From positions 310,001-374,000 of the forward strand of contig NZ_RQJW01000003.1 of NCBI RefSeq assembly GCF_004028635.1: a stretch of DNA of 64,000 bases. The letters run 5' to 3'. The notes under the pieces are model-generated. The model worked only from the letters and a program-made list of their open reading frames with translations, made no database searches and was not told the DNA's origin. Below, piece by piece: positions 17,540 to 26,158 of this stretch. Position 1 is the stretch's first letter, and each line of letters opens with the position of its first letter. A program made the position numbers and the translations under genes. This stretch comes from Streptomyces cyaneus (lineage in GTDB: Bacteria > Actinomycetota > Actinomycetes > Streptomycetales > Streptomycetaceae).

Positions 17540-18022
17540 TCACTCGCCCGCGTAGGCCTTGTCCAGCGCGGCGATGTCGAACTTGCTCATCGCCATGAAC
17601 GCCTTGGTCACGCGGGCCGCCTTCGCCGGGTCCGGGTCGGTGACCATCTCCTGCAGTCGGTCCGGGACGACCTGCCAGGACACGCCGTACTTGTCCTTGA
17701 GCCAGCCGCACGGGCCGGGCTCGCCGCCGTTCTCGGTGAGCTTGGCCCAGTAGTAGTCGATCTCCTCCTGGTTCTCGCAGAAGATCATGAAGGAGGTCGC
17801 CTCGGTGAACTTGAACTGAGGGCCGCCGTTGAGCCCGAGGAACTTGTGGCCGTTGGCCGTGAACTCGACGGTCATCACGCCGCCCGCAGGCTGCATCGCC
17901 CCTTCGGGGTAGCGCGCGACCTTGCCGACGCTGGAGTTCTTGAAGATCGACACATAGAAATGGGCGGCCTCCTCGGCCTGGCCGTCGAACCAGAGACACG
18001 TGGTGAATCCGTCGGTTGCCAT
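17540..18022 (-). CDS. VOC family protein, PhnB/3-demethylubiquinone-methyltransferase-like
   Basis: A 160-residue single-domain VOC protein with TCLWFDGQAEEAAHFY, FTANGHKFLGLNGGP and YGVSWQVVPDRLQEM, typical of the PhnB-like subgroup. The catalytic role is unknown. CCAGGAGG lies at good spacing before the ATG. The gene is monocistronic and divergent from the epoxide hydrolase. Confidence 0.87.
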   Translation of the reverse strand: MATDGFTTCLWFDGQAEEAAHFYVSIFKNSSVGKVARYPEGAMQPAGGVMTVEFTANGHKFLGLNGGPQFKFTEATSFMIFCENQEEIDYYWAKLTENGGEPGPCGWLKDKYGVSWQVVPDRLQEMVTDPDPAKAARVTKAFMAMSKFDIAALDKAYAGE

Positions 18023-18145
18023 GAGTACCTCCTGGGCGTGCGGAACGCTGTCACCTGTGTCGACCGATCCTCGCCCCGGAACTCATCGGTCGCGTGGCGG
18101 TCAATCCAGATGGCCGCTACACCCTTCGGCACTAGCATCCCTTTC

Positions 18146-19351
18146 ATGACGTCTTCGCCCGCTGACAGCGGCATCCGTCCCTTCCGTATCGACATACCGC
18201 AGAGCGACCTGGACGATCTCCACCGTCGCCTGGACGCCACCCGGTGGCCCGACGAACTGCCGGGGGTGGGTTGGGCGTACGGGGTTCCGTCGGAGTATCT
18301 GCGCGAGCTGGTGCTCTACTGGCGGCACGAGTACGACTGGCGGGCCGCCGAGGCACGGCTGAACGAGTGGCCGCAGTTCACGACCGAGATCGACGGCGCG
18401 CATGTGCACTTCGCCCATGTCCGCTCCCCCGAGCCCGATGCCACCCCGCTGATCGTCACGCACGGCTGGCCGGGCTCCATCGTCGAGTTCCTCGACATCG
18501 TGGGGCCGTTGACGGATCCCGCGGCGCACGGCGGTGACCCCGCCGACGCCTTCCACGTCGTGCTGCCGAGTATCCCCGGCTTCGGGTTCTCCGGTCCCAC
18601 CCGGGAGACCGGCTGGGAGGCGCGCCGCATCGCCGACGCGTGGGCCGAGCTGATGACCCGCCTCGGCTACGAGCGGTTCGGCGCCCAGGGCGGCGACTGG
18701 GGCGCGGCGATCTCCCGCGAGCTGGGCCGCGTCCACCCCGACCGGGCCATCGGCATCCACGTCAACCTGCTGCCCGGCGCGCAGGCGGCCACCGAGCCGA
18801 CGCCGGAGGAGCTGGCGGCACTGAGCCCCGAGGAGCGGGAGCGGACGCTCACCTCGTGGCGCCGGTGGGCCGCCTGGTTCCGCGACGGGACGGGCTACTT
18901 CCATGTGCAGTCCACCCGGCCGCAGACCCTGTCGTACGCGCTCACGGACTCGCCCGTCGGTCAACTCGCCTGGATCGTCGAGAAGTTCCAGGAGTGGACG
19001 GACTCCGAGCAGCTGCCCGAGGAGGCCGTCGACCGGGATCTGATGCTGACGAACGTGATGCTGTACTGGCTGACGGGCACGGCCGGTTCGTCCGCCCGGG
19101 TCTACTACGAGCGCGCCCACGCCACGGGCGACCGGATCGCCGCCCCGCACGAGCCCTCGACCGCCCCGACCGCGGTGGCCTCCTTCCCCGGCGATCCGCA
19201 GATCCCGCTGCGCCACAAGGCGGCGCGCACGGAGAACATCGTGCGCTGGACGGAGCTCGACCGGGGTGGGCACTTCGCGGCGATGGAGGAGCCCGACCTG
19301 CTGGTGGACGACGTACGGGCGTTCTTCCGGCAGCTGCGCGAGAAGGGCTGA
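18146..19351 (+). CDS. Epoxide hydrolase (EHN family)
   Basis: A 401-residue alpha/beta hydrolase. The N-terminal 110 residues form the EHN lid domain (FRIDIPQSDLDDLHRRL). The oxyanion motif is HGWPG at 106-110, the nucleophile is Asp184 in GGDWGA, and the base is His376 in RGGHFAAMEEP. It opens epoxides to diols and has no signal peptide. No ribosome-binding site is visible; TAGCAT at 18133-18138 sits 8 bp before the ATG, which would fit leaderless transcription. Confidence 0.9.
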   Translation: MTSSPADSGIRPFRIDIPQSDLDDLHRRLDATRWPDELPGVGWAYGVPSEYLRELVLYWRHEYDWRAAEARLNEWPQFTTEIDGAHVHFAHVRSPEPDATPLIVTHGWPGSIVEFLDIVGPLTDPAAHGGDPADAFHVVLPSIPGFGFSGPTRETGWEARRIADAWAELMTRLGYERFGAQGGDWGAAISRELGRVHPDRAIGIHVNLLPGAQAATEPTPEELAALSPEERERTLTSWRRWAAWFRDGTGYFHVQSTRPQTLSYALTDSPVGQLAWIVEKFQEWTDSEQLPEEAVDRDLMLTNVMLYWLTGTAGSSARVYYERAHATGDRIAAPHEPSTAPTAVASFPGDPQIPLRHKAARTENIVRWTELDRGGHFAAMEEPDLLVDDVRAFFRQLREKG

Positions 19352-19359
19352 GGCGGCGC

Positions 19360-19389
19360 TCTGCCCGTGGCGAATCTGCCGCGGGCAGA
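19360..19389. promoter_or_regulatory. Two adjacent PopR-type boxes upstream of clpP3
   Basis: TCTGCC-GCG-GGCAGA at 19375-19389 is a perfect copy of the TCTGCC-N3-GGCAGA palindrome that I recall as the PopR site of the S. lividans clpP3-clpP4 operon. A decayed copy, TCTGCC-CGT-GGCGAA, directly abuts it at 19360-19374. The pair lies 73 bp before the clpP3 ATG. Confidence 0.8.
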
Positions 19390-19461
19390 GAAACCGCGTT
19401 CCGGCCTCGTCCGCGGTCAACAGTGGAGTCGACGGCATCCGCGCCACGACGAGGAGAACCG

Positions 19462-20103
19462 ATGACACCACTCACCACCACGCTCGCGCCGCGGGCGGAG
19501 GAGGGCGACACCCCTCCCACCCGCTTCGACGACCAGCTCGCGTCCCAGCTGCTGGCGCAGCGCATCGTGCTGCTGGGCACGCAGGTCGACGAGGTCTCCG
19601 CGAACCGGGTCTGCGCCCAGCTGCTGATCCTGTCCGCGGAGGACCCGCGCACCGACATCGCCCTGTACATCAACAGCCCCGGCGGCTCGGTGCACGCGGG
19701 CCTCGCCATCTACGACACGATGCGGCTGATCCCGAACGACGTCTCGACGCTCGCCATGGGCTTCGCGGCCAGCATGGGCCAGTTCCTGCTGAGCGTCGGC
19801 GCCGAGGGCAAGCGGTACGCGCTGCCGAACGCGAGGATCATGATGCACCAGCCGTCGGCGGGCATCGGCGGCACGACCGCGGACATCGAGATCCAGGCGG
19901 AGAACCTGGAGTTCACCAAGAAGACCATCGAGCGGATCACCGCGGAGCACACCGGCCAGAGTCCGGAGACGATCTCCCGCGACGGCGACCGCGACCGCTG
20001 GTTCACGGCCGAGGAGGCCAGGGAGTACGGCATGGTGGACCGGGTGGTGGAGTCCCTCACGGACGTCCGCCCGGCTTCCTCCCGACGACGGATGGGGCTG
20101 TGA
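19462..20103 (+). CDS. clpP3: ATP-dependent Clp protease proteolytic subunit, ClpP3 type
   Basis: A 213-residue serine peptidase subunit with an intact triad: Ser104 in GFAASMGQF, His129 in IMMHQPSAG and Asp174 in the RDGDRDRW segment. It forms a barrel with a Clp ATPase that feeds substrates. The N-terminal 20 residues are an extra leader. GAGGAG precedes the ATG. clpP4 begins one base after its stop, and popR is convergent downstream, the arrangement of the secondary streptomycete clpP operon that is switched on when ClpP1/P2 activity fails. Confidence 0.92.
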   Translation: MTPLTTTLAPRAEEGDTPPTRFDDQLASQLLAQRIVLLGTQVDEVSANRVCAQLLILSAEDPRTDIALYINSPGGSVHAGLAIYDTMRLIPNDVSTLAMGFAASMGQFLLSVGAEGKRYALPNARIMMHQPSAGIGGTTADIEIQAENLEFTKKTIERITAEHTGQSPETISRDGDRDRWFTAEEAREYGMVDRVVESLTDVRPASSRRRMGL

Positions 20104-20104
20104 C

Positions 20105-20707
20105 ATGGGGACCTACACGATTCCGAACGTCGTCGAGCGCACGCCGCAGGGCGAGCGGTCCTACGACGTGTTCAGCCGGCTGCTGTCGGAGCGCATCATC
20201 TTCCTCGGCACGGAGATCGACGACGGCGTCGCCAACGTCGTCATCGCGCAACTGCTCCATCTGGAGTCGGCGTCGCCGGAGAGCGAGGTCGCGATCTACA
20301 TCAACTCCCCCGGCGGCTCGTTCACTTCGCTCATGGCGATCTACGACACGATGACGTACGTGCAGGCGCCGATCTCCACGTTCTGCGTGGGACAGGCGGC
20401 GTCCACGGCGGCCGTACTGCTGGCCGGAGGGGACCCGGGGCGGCGGTTCGTGCTGGAGCACGCGCGCGTGCTGCTCGGTCAGCCCGCCAGCGGGGGCAGC
20501 CGGGGCATGGTGTCCGATCTCGCCCTCCAGGCCAAGGAGATGGTCCGGATCCGCTCGCAGGTCGAAGAGGTACTGGCCCGGCACACGCACCACGACATCG
20601 CGACGCTGCGCGCGGACATGGACCGCGACAAGGTGTTCACCGCCGAGGAGGCGGTGGCGTACGGGCTGGCCGACGAGGTGGTGAGCCGACGCCTAGTGCG
20701 GGTCTGA
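20105..20707 (+). CDS. clpP4: ClpP4-type subunit with replaced catalytic His
   Basis: A 200-residue ClpP-fold protein. Ser100 (GQAAST) and the RADMDRDK acidic segment are present, but the catalytic histidine of the usual HQP motif is Gly125 (LLGQP). The codon is GGT, and the flanking residues align without gaps, so this is a real substitution and not a misreading. The subunit may be inactive alone and work only with ClpP3, as a structural or gating partner. It is translationally coupled to clpP3. Confidence 0.9.
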   Translation: MGTYTIPNVVERTPQGERSYDVFSRLLSERIIFLGTEIDDGVANVVIAQLLHLESASPESEVAIYINSPGGSFTSLMAIYDTMTYVQAPISTFCVGQAASTAAVLLAGGDPGRRFVLEHARVLLGQPASGGSRGMVSDLALQAKEMVRIRSQVEEVLARHTHHDIATLRADMDRDKVFTAEEAVAYGLADEVVSRRLVRV

Positions 20708-20722
20708 GGCGCCGGCGCGTCC

Positions 20723-21127
20723 TCACGCGGCCAGGCACATCCCGTCGTACGACGAACCGGCCCTGCTGCGGCCGGCGCCCGGCACCCGGCGGCTGGTGAT
20801 CCGCACGAGCTCGCCCTGCGCCCGCGACAGCAGGTCGCCGAGGCCGAGCCCCAGGGCGTGGGCGGCGGCCGCGAGGACCTCCGAGGAGGCCTCCTTGCGG
20901 CCCCGCTCCACCTCCGACAGATACGGCATGGAGATCCGGGCGGCGTCGGCCACGTCCTTGAGCGTGCGCTCCTGGGTCAGGCGCTCGCGGCGCAGGACGT
21001 CACCGACCAGGTCGCGCCACAGGGGTTCCTTGGCCTCCCCCTGCTGTGACGGAGCGGCGGCCGGGCGCGCGGCGGGCGGGCGCAGCGGAATGACGCGGGC
21101 TTCGTTCGGCGGTTGGTTGCTCACCAC
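20723..21127 (-). CDS. popR: PopR-like HTH regulator with C-terminal degron
   Basis: A 134-residue regulator of the XRE type related to ClgR. Residues 42-100 form the helix-turn-helix domain (RLTQERTLKDVADAARIS, YLSEVERGRKEASSEVL). The protein ends CLAA; a terminal Ala-Ala is known to make PopR a ClpP1/P2 substrate, so the regulator would accumulate and activate clpP3-clpP4 when ClpP1/P2 is impaired. Two GTG codons at 21127 and 21124 are both possible starts. It faces clpP4 tail to tail with 15 bp between. Confidence 0.82.
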   Translation of the reverse strand: MVSNQPPNEARVIPLRPPAARPAAAPSQQGEAKEPLWRDLVGDVLRRERLTQERTLKDVADAARISMPYLSEVERGRKEASSEVLAAAAHALGLGLGDLLSRAQGELVRITSRRVPGAGRSRAGSSYDGMCLAA

Positions 21128-21225
21128 TTCAGACTAGATTCCCAGCACCTGGTGGGAAGGGATCGGCGTTCTGCTCTGGGGAGAATCGCCGGCCAACTCG
21201 CCCTCTCGCCGACGGAGTTCGCCCG

Positions 21226-21681
21226 TCACTCGTCGGTCAGCCGAAGCAGCGCCCGTACCCGCTTGCCGACCGGCACCTTTTCCACCGCGACCTCCGCCGC
21301 GAGTGCGTGCACTATCTCCAGGCCGTGGCGGCCGACCCGTTCCGGGTCCTTGGGGTAGCGGCGGGGCAGGGCGGAGCTGCTGTCGTACACGCAGACCGTC
21401 ACCGCGTCGTCCGTACCCTCCAGGTCCAGGATGTACGGGCCGTTGCTGTGCCGGTCGGCGTTGGTGACCAGTTCGCTGACCACCAGGAGCACCTTGTCCT
21501 CGGCCGGCTCGCCGATCGTGGCGCACCACTCGGTCCTGAGCCGGCCCAGGAACACTGCGGCGAAGGACCGCGCCTCGGCGATGCATCCCGGTTCACCGCT
21601 GTAGTGCGCCGCCCGCCGAAGCGGTTCCACGGGCACGTCGAAACCAGCTGGAATCACTGCCCCGTCCACGTGCTCGATCAT
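21226..21681 (-). CDS. ATP-binding protein, RsbW/SpoIIAB-like anti-sigma type
   Basis: A 151-residue GHKL ATPase domain. The N-box is ELVTNADRHS near residue 70 and the G-box GRHGLEIVHALA near residue 117. Stand-alone proteins of this kind in streptomycetes act as anti-sigma kinases or partners of PPM phosphatases. It stands alone between popR and the DUF6777-like gene and has no linked anti-anti-sigma gene here. A PAS-SpoIIE phosphatase lies 39 kb away, but no link can be claimed. Confidence 0.87.
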   Translation of the reverse strand: MIEHVDGAVIPAGFDVPVEPLRRAAHYSGEPGCIAEARSFAAVFLGRLRTEWCATIGEPAEDKVLLVVSELVTNADRHSNGPYILDLEGTDDAVTVCVYDSSSALPRRYPKDPERVGRHGLEIVHALAAEVAVEKVPVGKRVRALLRLTDE

Positions 21682-21780
21682 GCGTTTCTCTCTCGGAAGC
21701 CGGAACTGGCCGGACGCTGCTGCACCAGTCCTCGTACCCAGAGCGGAGCCGCGCAGTCTCCGTGCAGGTGGCGCTGTACG

Positions 21781-23019
21781 TCACAGCGGCGGCGACCCCG
21801 ACACGCTACCGCTCCCGCTCCCCGTGGACGCCGACTGAGACGTCGCGGTCGTGTCCCCGTCCGACGGCGGCTGGGAGGTGGAAGCCGACGTCTCGGGCGA
21901 CTCGGACGTCTCGGACGACTTGGATGTCTCCGGCTTCGTGGTCGTCGGCTCGCTCGTCGACGTCTCCGGACTCGTCGACGGGGAGGACGGGGCGGTCGAC
22001 GTGGGCGGGCAGGGCGACACGGAGCCCGGGGGCATCTCCGTGGCGTCGTCGGGCAGCGGGACGCACTTCGAGGGGGAGCTCGTCGGCGTCGACACGCTCA
22101 CCGACGGGGAGGGCCTCGCGGGCGGGTGAGTCTTCTTGTCCTTGTCGACGTCGTCGCCGCGCTGGCGGGCGATCCACTCGTCGCGCTCGACGTCGAAGAT
22201 GACGAAGATGTTGACGATCGTCGTCGAGGGCGAGACCACCACGACGTTCGAGGGGCTGTACGACGGCCACGAGTCACCCGTCCGCTTGAACGAGCCCTGC
22301 TGGGCGACCGGATCGGTCAGCGGGTTGCCGCAGGCGCAGCGCACCCGGGGCACTCCGTGCTCGTCGACGAGTACCGCCGTGCCGGCCTGGAGGACGGCCT
22401 GGTAAGTGGTGGCGGCGCCGTCGCGGAAGCCGTGGTTGGTGACGCGGGTGTCCATGCGCAGCTGGACAGGGGTGAGCGAGCGCAGATAGGAGGGGACCTC
22501 GGACACGTCGACCTGGGCGACCGACGCGAACGCCCTGTTCTTCTCCGGGTCCGCCCGGAGATAGTCGATCTGCTTCTCCACGTCGCAGCTGGCCACGTTG
22601 CGGGTGCCGCCGTACAGGCCGGGTGCGCCCCCGTCGACACGCCGTACGGCGTTCGTCGACGCCGACTCGCCGGCCGGGGTCGGGGTGACGGGCGCGACTG
22701 AGTTGTTGTTCGCCGTGGACTCGGTGAACGGCGCGGGACCCTGCTTGTCCTTGCCCTCGTGGAAGACCTCACCGCTGGCCACGGGGCTGCTGTCACCCCC
22801 GCCTCGCGAGAAGACGACAGCGAGGACCACGGCTGCCACCACCACGGCGGTGAGCGCCGCGAGGCGGGGTACGGACCTCCACCAAGGCTGCTGGGGCTCG
22901 GGCCAGGGTCCTCCGGGACCGCCGTCGTCCGGGGGCTGCGAGGGTGGGCCGGAGGGGCCCGACAGGGGGCCCGAGGGCGGTCCTGTGGGGCGGCCGGAGG
23001 ACGGGGGTTCGACGCTCAC
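21781..23019 (-). CDS. DUF6777-like membrane-anchored protein with Ser/Thr-rich tail
   Basis: A 412-residue protein. Residues 1-55 are a cytoplasmic Pro/Gly-rich segment, residues 56-75 one membrane helix (LAALTAVVVAAVVLAVVF), and then an extracytoplasmic domain with GLYGGTRNVASCDVEKQI and CACGNPLTDP. The last 100 residues are a low-complexity Ser/Thr/Pro tail (KPETSKSSETSESPETS) probably exposed at the cell surface. It fits my memory of DUF6777 proteins; function unknown. GTG 23019 follows GAAGAAGG. It is divergent from the streptophobe-type gene. Confidence 0.8.
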   Translation of the reverse strand: MSVEPPSSGRPTGPPSGPLSGPSGPPSQPPDDGGPGGPWPEPQQPWWRSVPRLAALTAVVVAAVVLAVVFSRGGGDSSPVASGEVFHEGKDKQGPAPFTESTANNNSVAPVTPTPAGESASTNAVRRVDGGAPGLYGGTRNVASCDVEKQIDYLRADPEKNRAFASVAQVDVSEVPSYLRSLTPVQLRMDTRVTNHGFRDGAATTYQAVLQAGTAVLVDEHGVPRVRCACGNPLTDPVAQQGSFKRTGDSWPSYSPSNVVVVSPSTTIVNIFVIFDVERDEWIARQRGDDVDKDKKTHPPARPSPSVSVSTPTSSPSKCVPLPDDATEMPPGSVSPCPPTSTAPSSPSTSPETSTSEPTTTKPETSKSSETSESPETSASTSQPPSDGDTTATSQSASTGSGSGSVSGSPPL

Positions 23020-23258
23020 AAAGCCTTCTTCCCGACGCGGGATTCCTGCCAGGTTCCCTGCACGGGAGCCCTGCACGGGATTCCAGCGGCGCCTGTTCCT
23101 GCTACCTGATCCGCTTTCACTGCATAAGTACTTTTTGCTGCTTTTGTCGCCTTTCGGCGGTGATCCCATTCTGTGCCCGGGTTCCGCACCGCCCGCAAGC
23201 CGACGCGGACGGACCTCCCGGCGGGCGCGCCGCAGTGGCGCTGCTTAGCGTGGGCAGG

Positions 23259-24545
23259 GTGAGCGTGCTGACCCCCATTCGTCCGGCCGTGGCCAGTCAT
23301 GGCTGGGTGCAGGCCCTCGCCTCGGTGCTGGCCGCGCTGGTCTCGATGGGGGTGGTCGCAGCGCTGGGGCTGTGGGCGGCCGGGGCCACGGAGCTCCCGG
23401 ACAACGCCTTCCCGCGGGTCGTCGCCGCGACCGTGGTCACGGCGGTCGGCGGCACGGTCGAGCTCTCCGGGGATGCCGGTGGGCTGGCCGAGTCCGACGC
23501 CGGGCTGACCGTGATCCCGCTGTCCGTCACGCTCGTCGGAGCCCTCGTCCTGGCCGCCGGTTTCCTGCGGCCGCTGCGGCACCGGGCGGTCGCGGGCGCC
23601 TGGGAGCTGGCCGGATGGGCCGTCAGGATCGCCGTACTGTGGCTGGGCGGTCTGCTGGCGCTGGCCTACACCGCCCGGCAGACCTTCTCCCTCTCCCTCG
23701 ACGACCTCGGCGAGGACGCCCTGGGTGACCTCGGTGACCTGTTCGGCATCTCACCGGAGGTCGGCTTCACCACGGACGTACCGGCGACCGTGTTCTTCGG
23801 CCTGCTGTGGCTGGCGGGCGTGCTGGTGCTGGCCCTGCTGGTCTCGCGCGGGGCTCCGCTGCCGGGGCGGCTGCTGCGCTTCCAGGAGTCGGTACGGCCG
23901 GCCGCGCACGCCATGGTGGTGCTGTTGCTCGCGTGGGTCGCGCTGGGTGTCGTCATCGGCCTGGTCGTCGCGGCGACACGCGGGCACGCGGTCGAGACGC
24001 TCGCGGTGATTCTGCTCGGGTTGCCGAACCTGGTGTGGCTCGCCCTCACGATCGGGCTCGGCGCGACCTGGAACGGCCACGTGGAGGGGCCGTTCGGACT
24101 GCCCATGCCGCATGTCCTCGACGAGGTGCTGCGCGGCCAGGACGACGCCGAGCTGAATCTGAGCACGCTCGCCGAGTACGACAGCCGGGTGTGGTGGCTC
24201 GTCGCCGTCGACTCGGCCCTGCTGCTGGCCGTCGCGTTCGTGATGGCGATGCGTTCACCCGCCCGGACGCGTCCCTGGCAGCACGCCGTCCACATGGCGG
24301 TCGCTCTCGCGCTGACGGTGCTGATGATCTGCCTCGTCGGCCGGATCTCCGCGCACTACGGCCTGTCGGTGCTCGGCATCGGCGACCTGGGCGGTGATCT
24401 GGGCGGAGAGCTGTTCCTGAGGCCCGAGATGTGGACCGCGTTCGGGCTGGCGCTGCTGTGGGGGCTGATCGCCGGGTTCCTCGGCGGGCTGCTGGCGCGG
24501 CCGGTGCGGCACAGGGGCGAGGTCACGGCACTCGGGGAAGGATGA
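23259..24545 (+). CDS. Streptophobe-family polytopic membrane protein
   Basis: A 428-residue integral membrane protein with about ten hydrophobic helices, for example near residues 18-40, 70-95, 105-130, 165-190, 210-235 and 375-400. The soluble loop DDLGEDALGDLGDLFG and the motif WNGHVEGPFGLPMPHVL are typical of the streptomycete streptophobe family, of unknown function. GTG 23259 is used; GTG 23265 is possible. It lies next to a kinase/FHA-transporter operon, a common arrangement in the genus. Confidence 0.8.
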   Translation: MSVLTPIRPAVASHGWVQALASVLAALVSMGVVAALGLWAAGATELPDNAFPRVVAATVVTAVGGTVELSGDAGGLAESDAGLTVIPLSVTLVGALVLAAGFLRPLRHRAVAGAWELAGWAVRIAVLWLGGLLALAYTARQTFSLSLDDLGEDALGDLGDLFGISPEVGFTTDVPATVFFGLLWLAGVLVLALLVSRGAPLPGRLLRFQESVRPAAHAMVVLLLAWVALGVVIGLVVAATRGHAVETLAVILLGLPNLVWLALTIGLGATWNGHVEGPFGLPMPHVLDEVLRGQDDAELNLSTLAEYDSRVWWLVAVDSALLLAVAFVMAMRSPARTRPWQHAVHMAVALALTVLMICLVGRISAHYGLSVLGIGDLGGDLGGELFLRPEMWTAFGLALLWGLIAGFLGGLLARPVRHRGEVTALGEG

Positions 24546-24600
24546 CGTCGGACATCGACGTGCATCCGGTCGAGGGAGGGCCGGCGGGGCGGACCCGCGG

Positions 24601-25611
24601 TCACCACCCGAAGACCGGCTCGGCCCAGCGGGGTGGTGCTTTCGGTACGTCCGCTTTCGGTACGTCCTTCGTGGGTTCCTTCGGGCGGTCTACGGCCTCG
24701 AGGTCCACCTCCGTCGGCGCGTGCTCCCTGTCACCCCCGGCCATTGCGGAGCGCAGGTCGGCGACGAAGGCGAGGCAGGAGTCGTGACGGTTCTCGGGGT
24801 TCTTGGCCAGCGCCGTGGCGAACACGGCGTCGACTGACGGGGCGAGGTCCGGGCGCGCCTCGGTCAGGGGCGGCGGCTCGTCGTACTGGTGCGCCCACAG
24901 CAGGGCCATGTCGTCGTCGCGGCAGAACGGTGGCCGGCCGGCCAGGCACTCGTAGAGCACGCAGGCGAATCCGTAGACGTCGCAGCGCGCGTCGACGGGC
25001 TTGCCCGAGATCTGCTCGGGGGCCACGTAGTCCAGCGTGCCGACGAACTGGCCGACGCTCGTGACGCCGGTCAGGGACAGCGACTTCTTCGTCAGGCCGA
25101 AGTCGGTGAGGTAGGCGTGCTCGGGGTGGTCGCTGTCGGGGCCGCGCGCGACGAGGATGTTGCCGGGTTTGACGTCCCGGTGGACCAGCCCGTGCTCGTG
25201 TGCCGCGTCCAGGGCGGAGGCCACCTGTGCGGCGATGCGCAGGGCCGTCGCGGGTGGCAACGGGCCCTGGCGGTCGAGGAGATGGCGCAGGTCGCTGCCC
25301 TCGACGTAGCGCATGGCGATGTACAGGATGCCGTCCGTCTCGCCCGCCTCGAAGACCGGCACGATGTGCGGGTGGTCGATCGCGGCGGCCGCCCGGGACT
25401 CGTGGCTGAAGCGGCGACGGAAGGTGTCGTTGCGGGCGAGTTCGGGGGCGAGGAGCTTCAGCGCGACGGTGCGGTCCAGGCGCAGGTCCCGGGCGCGGTA
25501 GACCACGGCCATGCCGCCCCGGCCGATCTCACGCTCGATGCGGTAGCCGGCGACCTGCCGGCCGATCAGCTCGGAGGGCCGGCCCGAGAAGAGGCTCGTG
25601 TCACGGGTCAT
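24601..25611 (-). CDS. Cytosolic Ser/Thr protein kinase (Hanks type)
   Basis: A 336-residue kinase. It has the glycine loop IGRGGMAVVYRA, Lys52 in VALKLL, HRDVKPGN with Asp146, and D170FGL, followed by GTLDYVAPEQ; the fold ends near residue 290. The short tail is charged and Pro-rich with no membrane helix, so the kinase is soluble. Its start overlaps the end of the upstream SH3-like gene by 11 bp, which implies coupled translation. The two-FHA ABC transporter encoded upstream in the same operon is a likely phospho-binding partner, as PknF and Rv1747 are in mycobacteria. Confidence 0.92.
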   Translation of the reverse strand: MTRDTSLFSGRPSELIGRQVAGYRIEREIGRGGMAVVYRARDLRLDRTVALKLLAPELARNDTFRRRFSHESRAAAAIDHPHIVPVFEAGETDGILYIAMRYVEGSDLRHLLDRQGPLPPATALRIAAQVASALDAAHEHGLVHRDVKPGNILVARGPDSDHPEHAYLTDFGLTKKSLSLTGVTSVGQFVGTLDYVAPEQISGKPVDARCDVYGFACVLYECLAGRPPFCRDDDMALLWAHQYDEPPPLTEARPDLAPSVDAVFATALAKNPENRHDSCLAFVADLRSAMAGGDREHAPTEVDLEAVDRPKEPTKDVPKADVPKAPPRWAEPVFGW

Positions 25612-26146
25612 CGGTCGTCACGATCTGAGTCGGGTCGTGGCCGTGATCGGCCGCGTCGCGGGGCCCTTCGTCCGTCGCGTAGGTGCTCAGCCGGTTGCCC
25701 TCCGCGTACATCCACCGCCCCCGGTCGGCGTCGTACAGCCACACGGACTCCCCGTCCACGACGACCCCGACCCGCAGGCCCCGCGTGCGGACGCGGAAGG
25801 TCTCGCCGTCCAGGTCGCCGGAGACCAGGTCCTCGACCGCTGACCGGTAACCGGTCAGCGCCCGGTCGGCCCGGGCGAGCAGCGGGCGCGGGTCGGCGGT
25901 GCCGGTGAGCGGGCCACCGTCGGCGGTGGGCGGGTCCTGGGGTACGGCGACCAGGAAGCGGCCGTCGACCCAGGCCGACCAGCCGTTGGCGCACATGATG
26001 TGCCCCCAGTCCCCGCGCCGTTCGACGAGCTGGACCGGCAGGAACGGGTCGAGGGGCACGGTGGGCCGGGCGGGGTCGGGGGCCTGCCAGGCGGGCATGC
26101 CGTGCTTGGGGACGACGTGGGTGGGCCGGAAGCCGGGGGGAGCCAT
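25601..26146 (-). CDS. Hypothetical protein with SH3-like segment
   Basis: A 181-residue soluble protein. Residues 30-66 (PLDPFLPVQLVERRGDWGHI and SAWVDGRFLV) look like a bacterial SH3 beta-barrel; residues 110-160 form a second small domain with VVVDGESVWLYDADRGRWMY. It lies between the FHA-ABC transporter gene (12 bp upstream) and the kinase gene (overlapping downstream), so it probably works with them. No named family recognised. Confidence 0.78.
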   Translation of the reverse strand: MAPPGFRPTHVVPKHGMPAWQAPDPARPTVPLDPFLPVQLVERRGDWGHIMCANGWSAWVDGRFLVAVPQDPPTADGGPLTGTADPRPLLARADRALTGYRSAVEDLVSGDLDGETFRVRTRGLRVGVVVDGESVWLYDADRGRWMYAEGNRLSTYATDEGPRDAADHGHDPTQIVTTDDP

Positions 26147-26158
26147 CGCCTGGACCTC

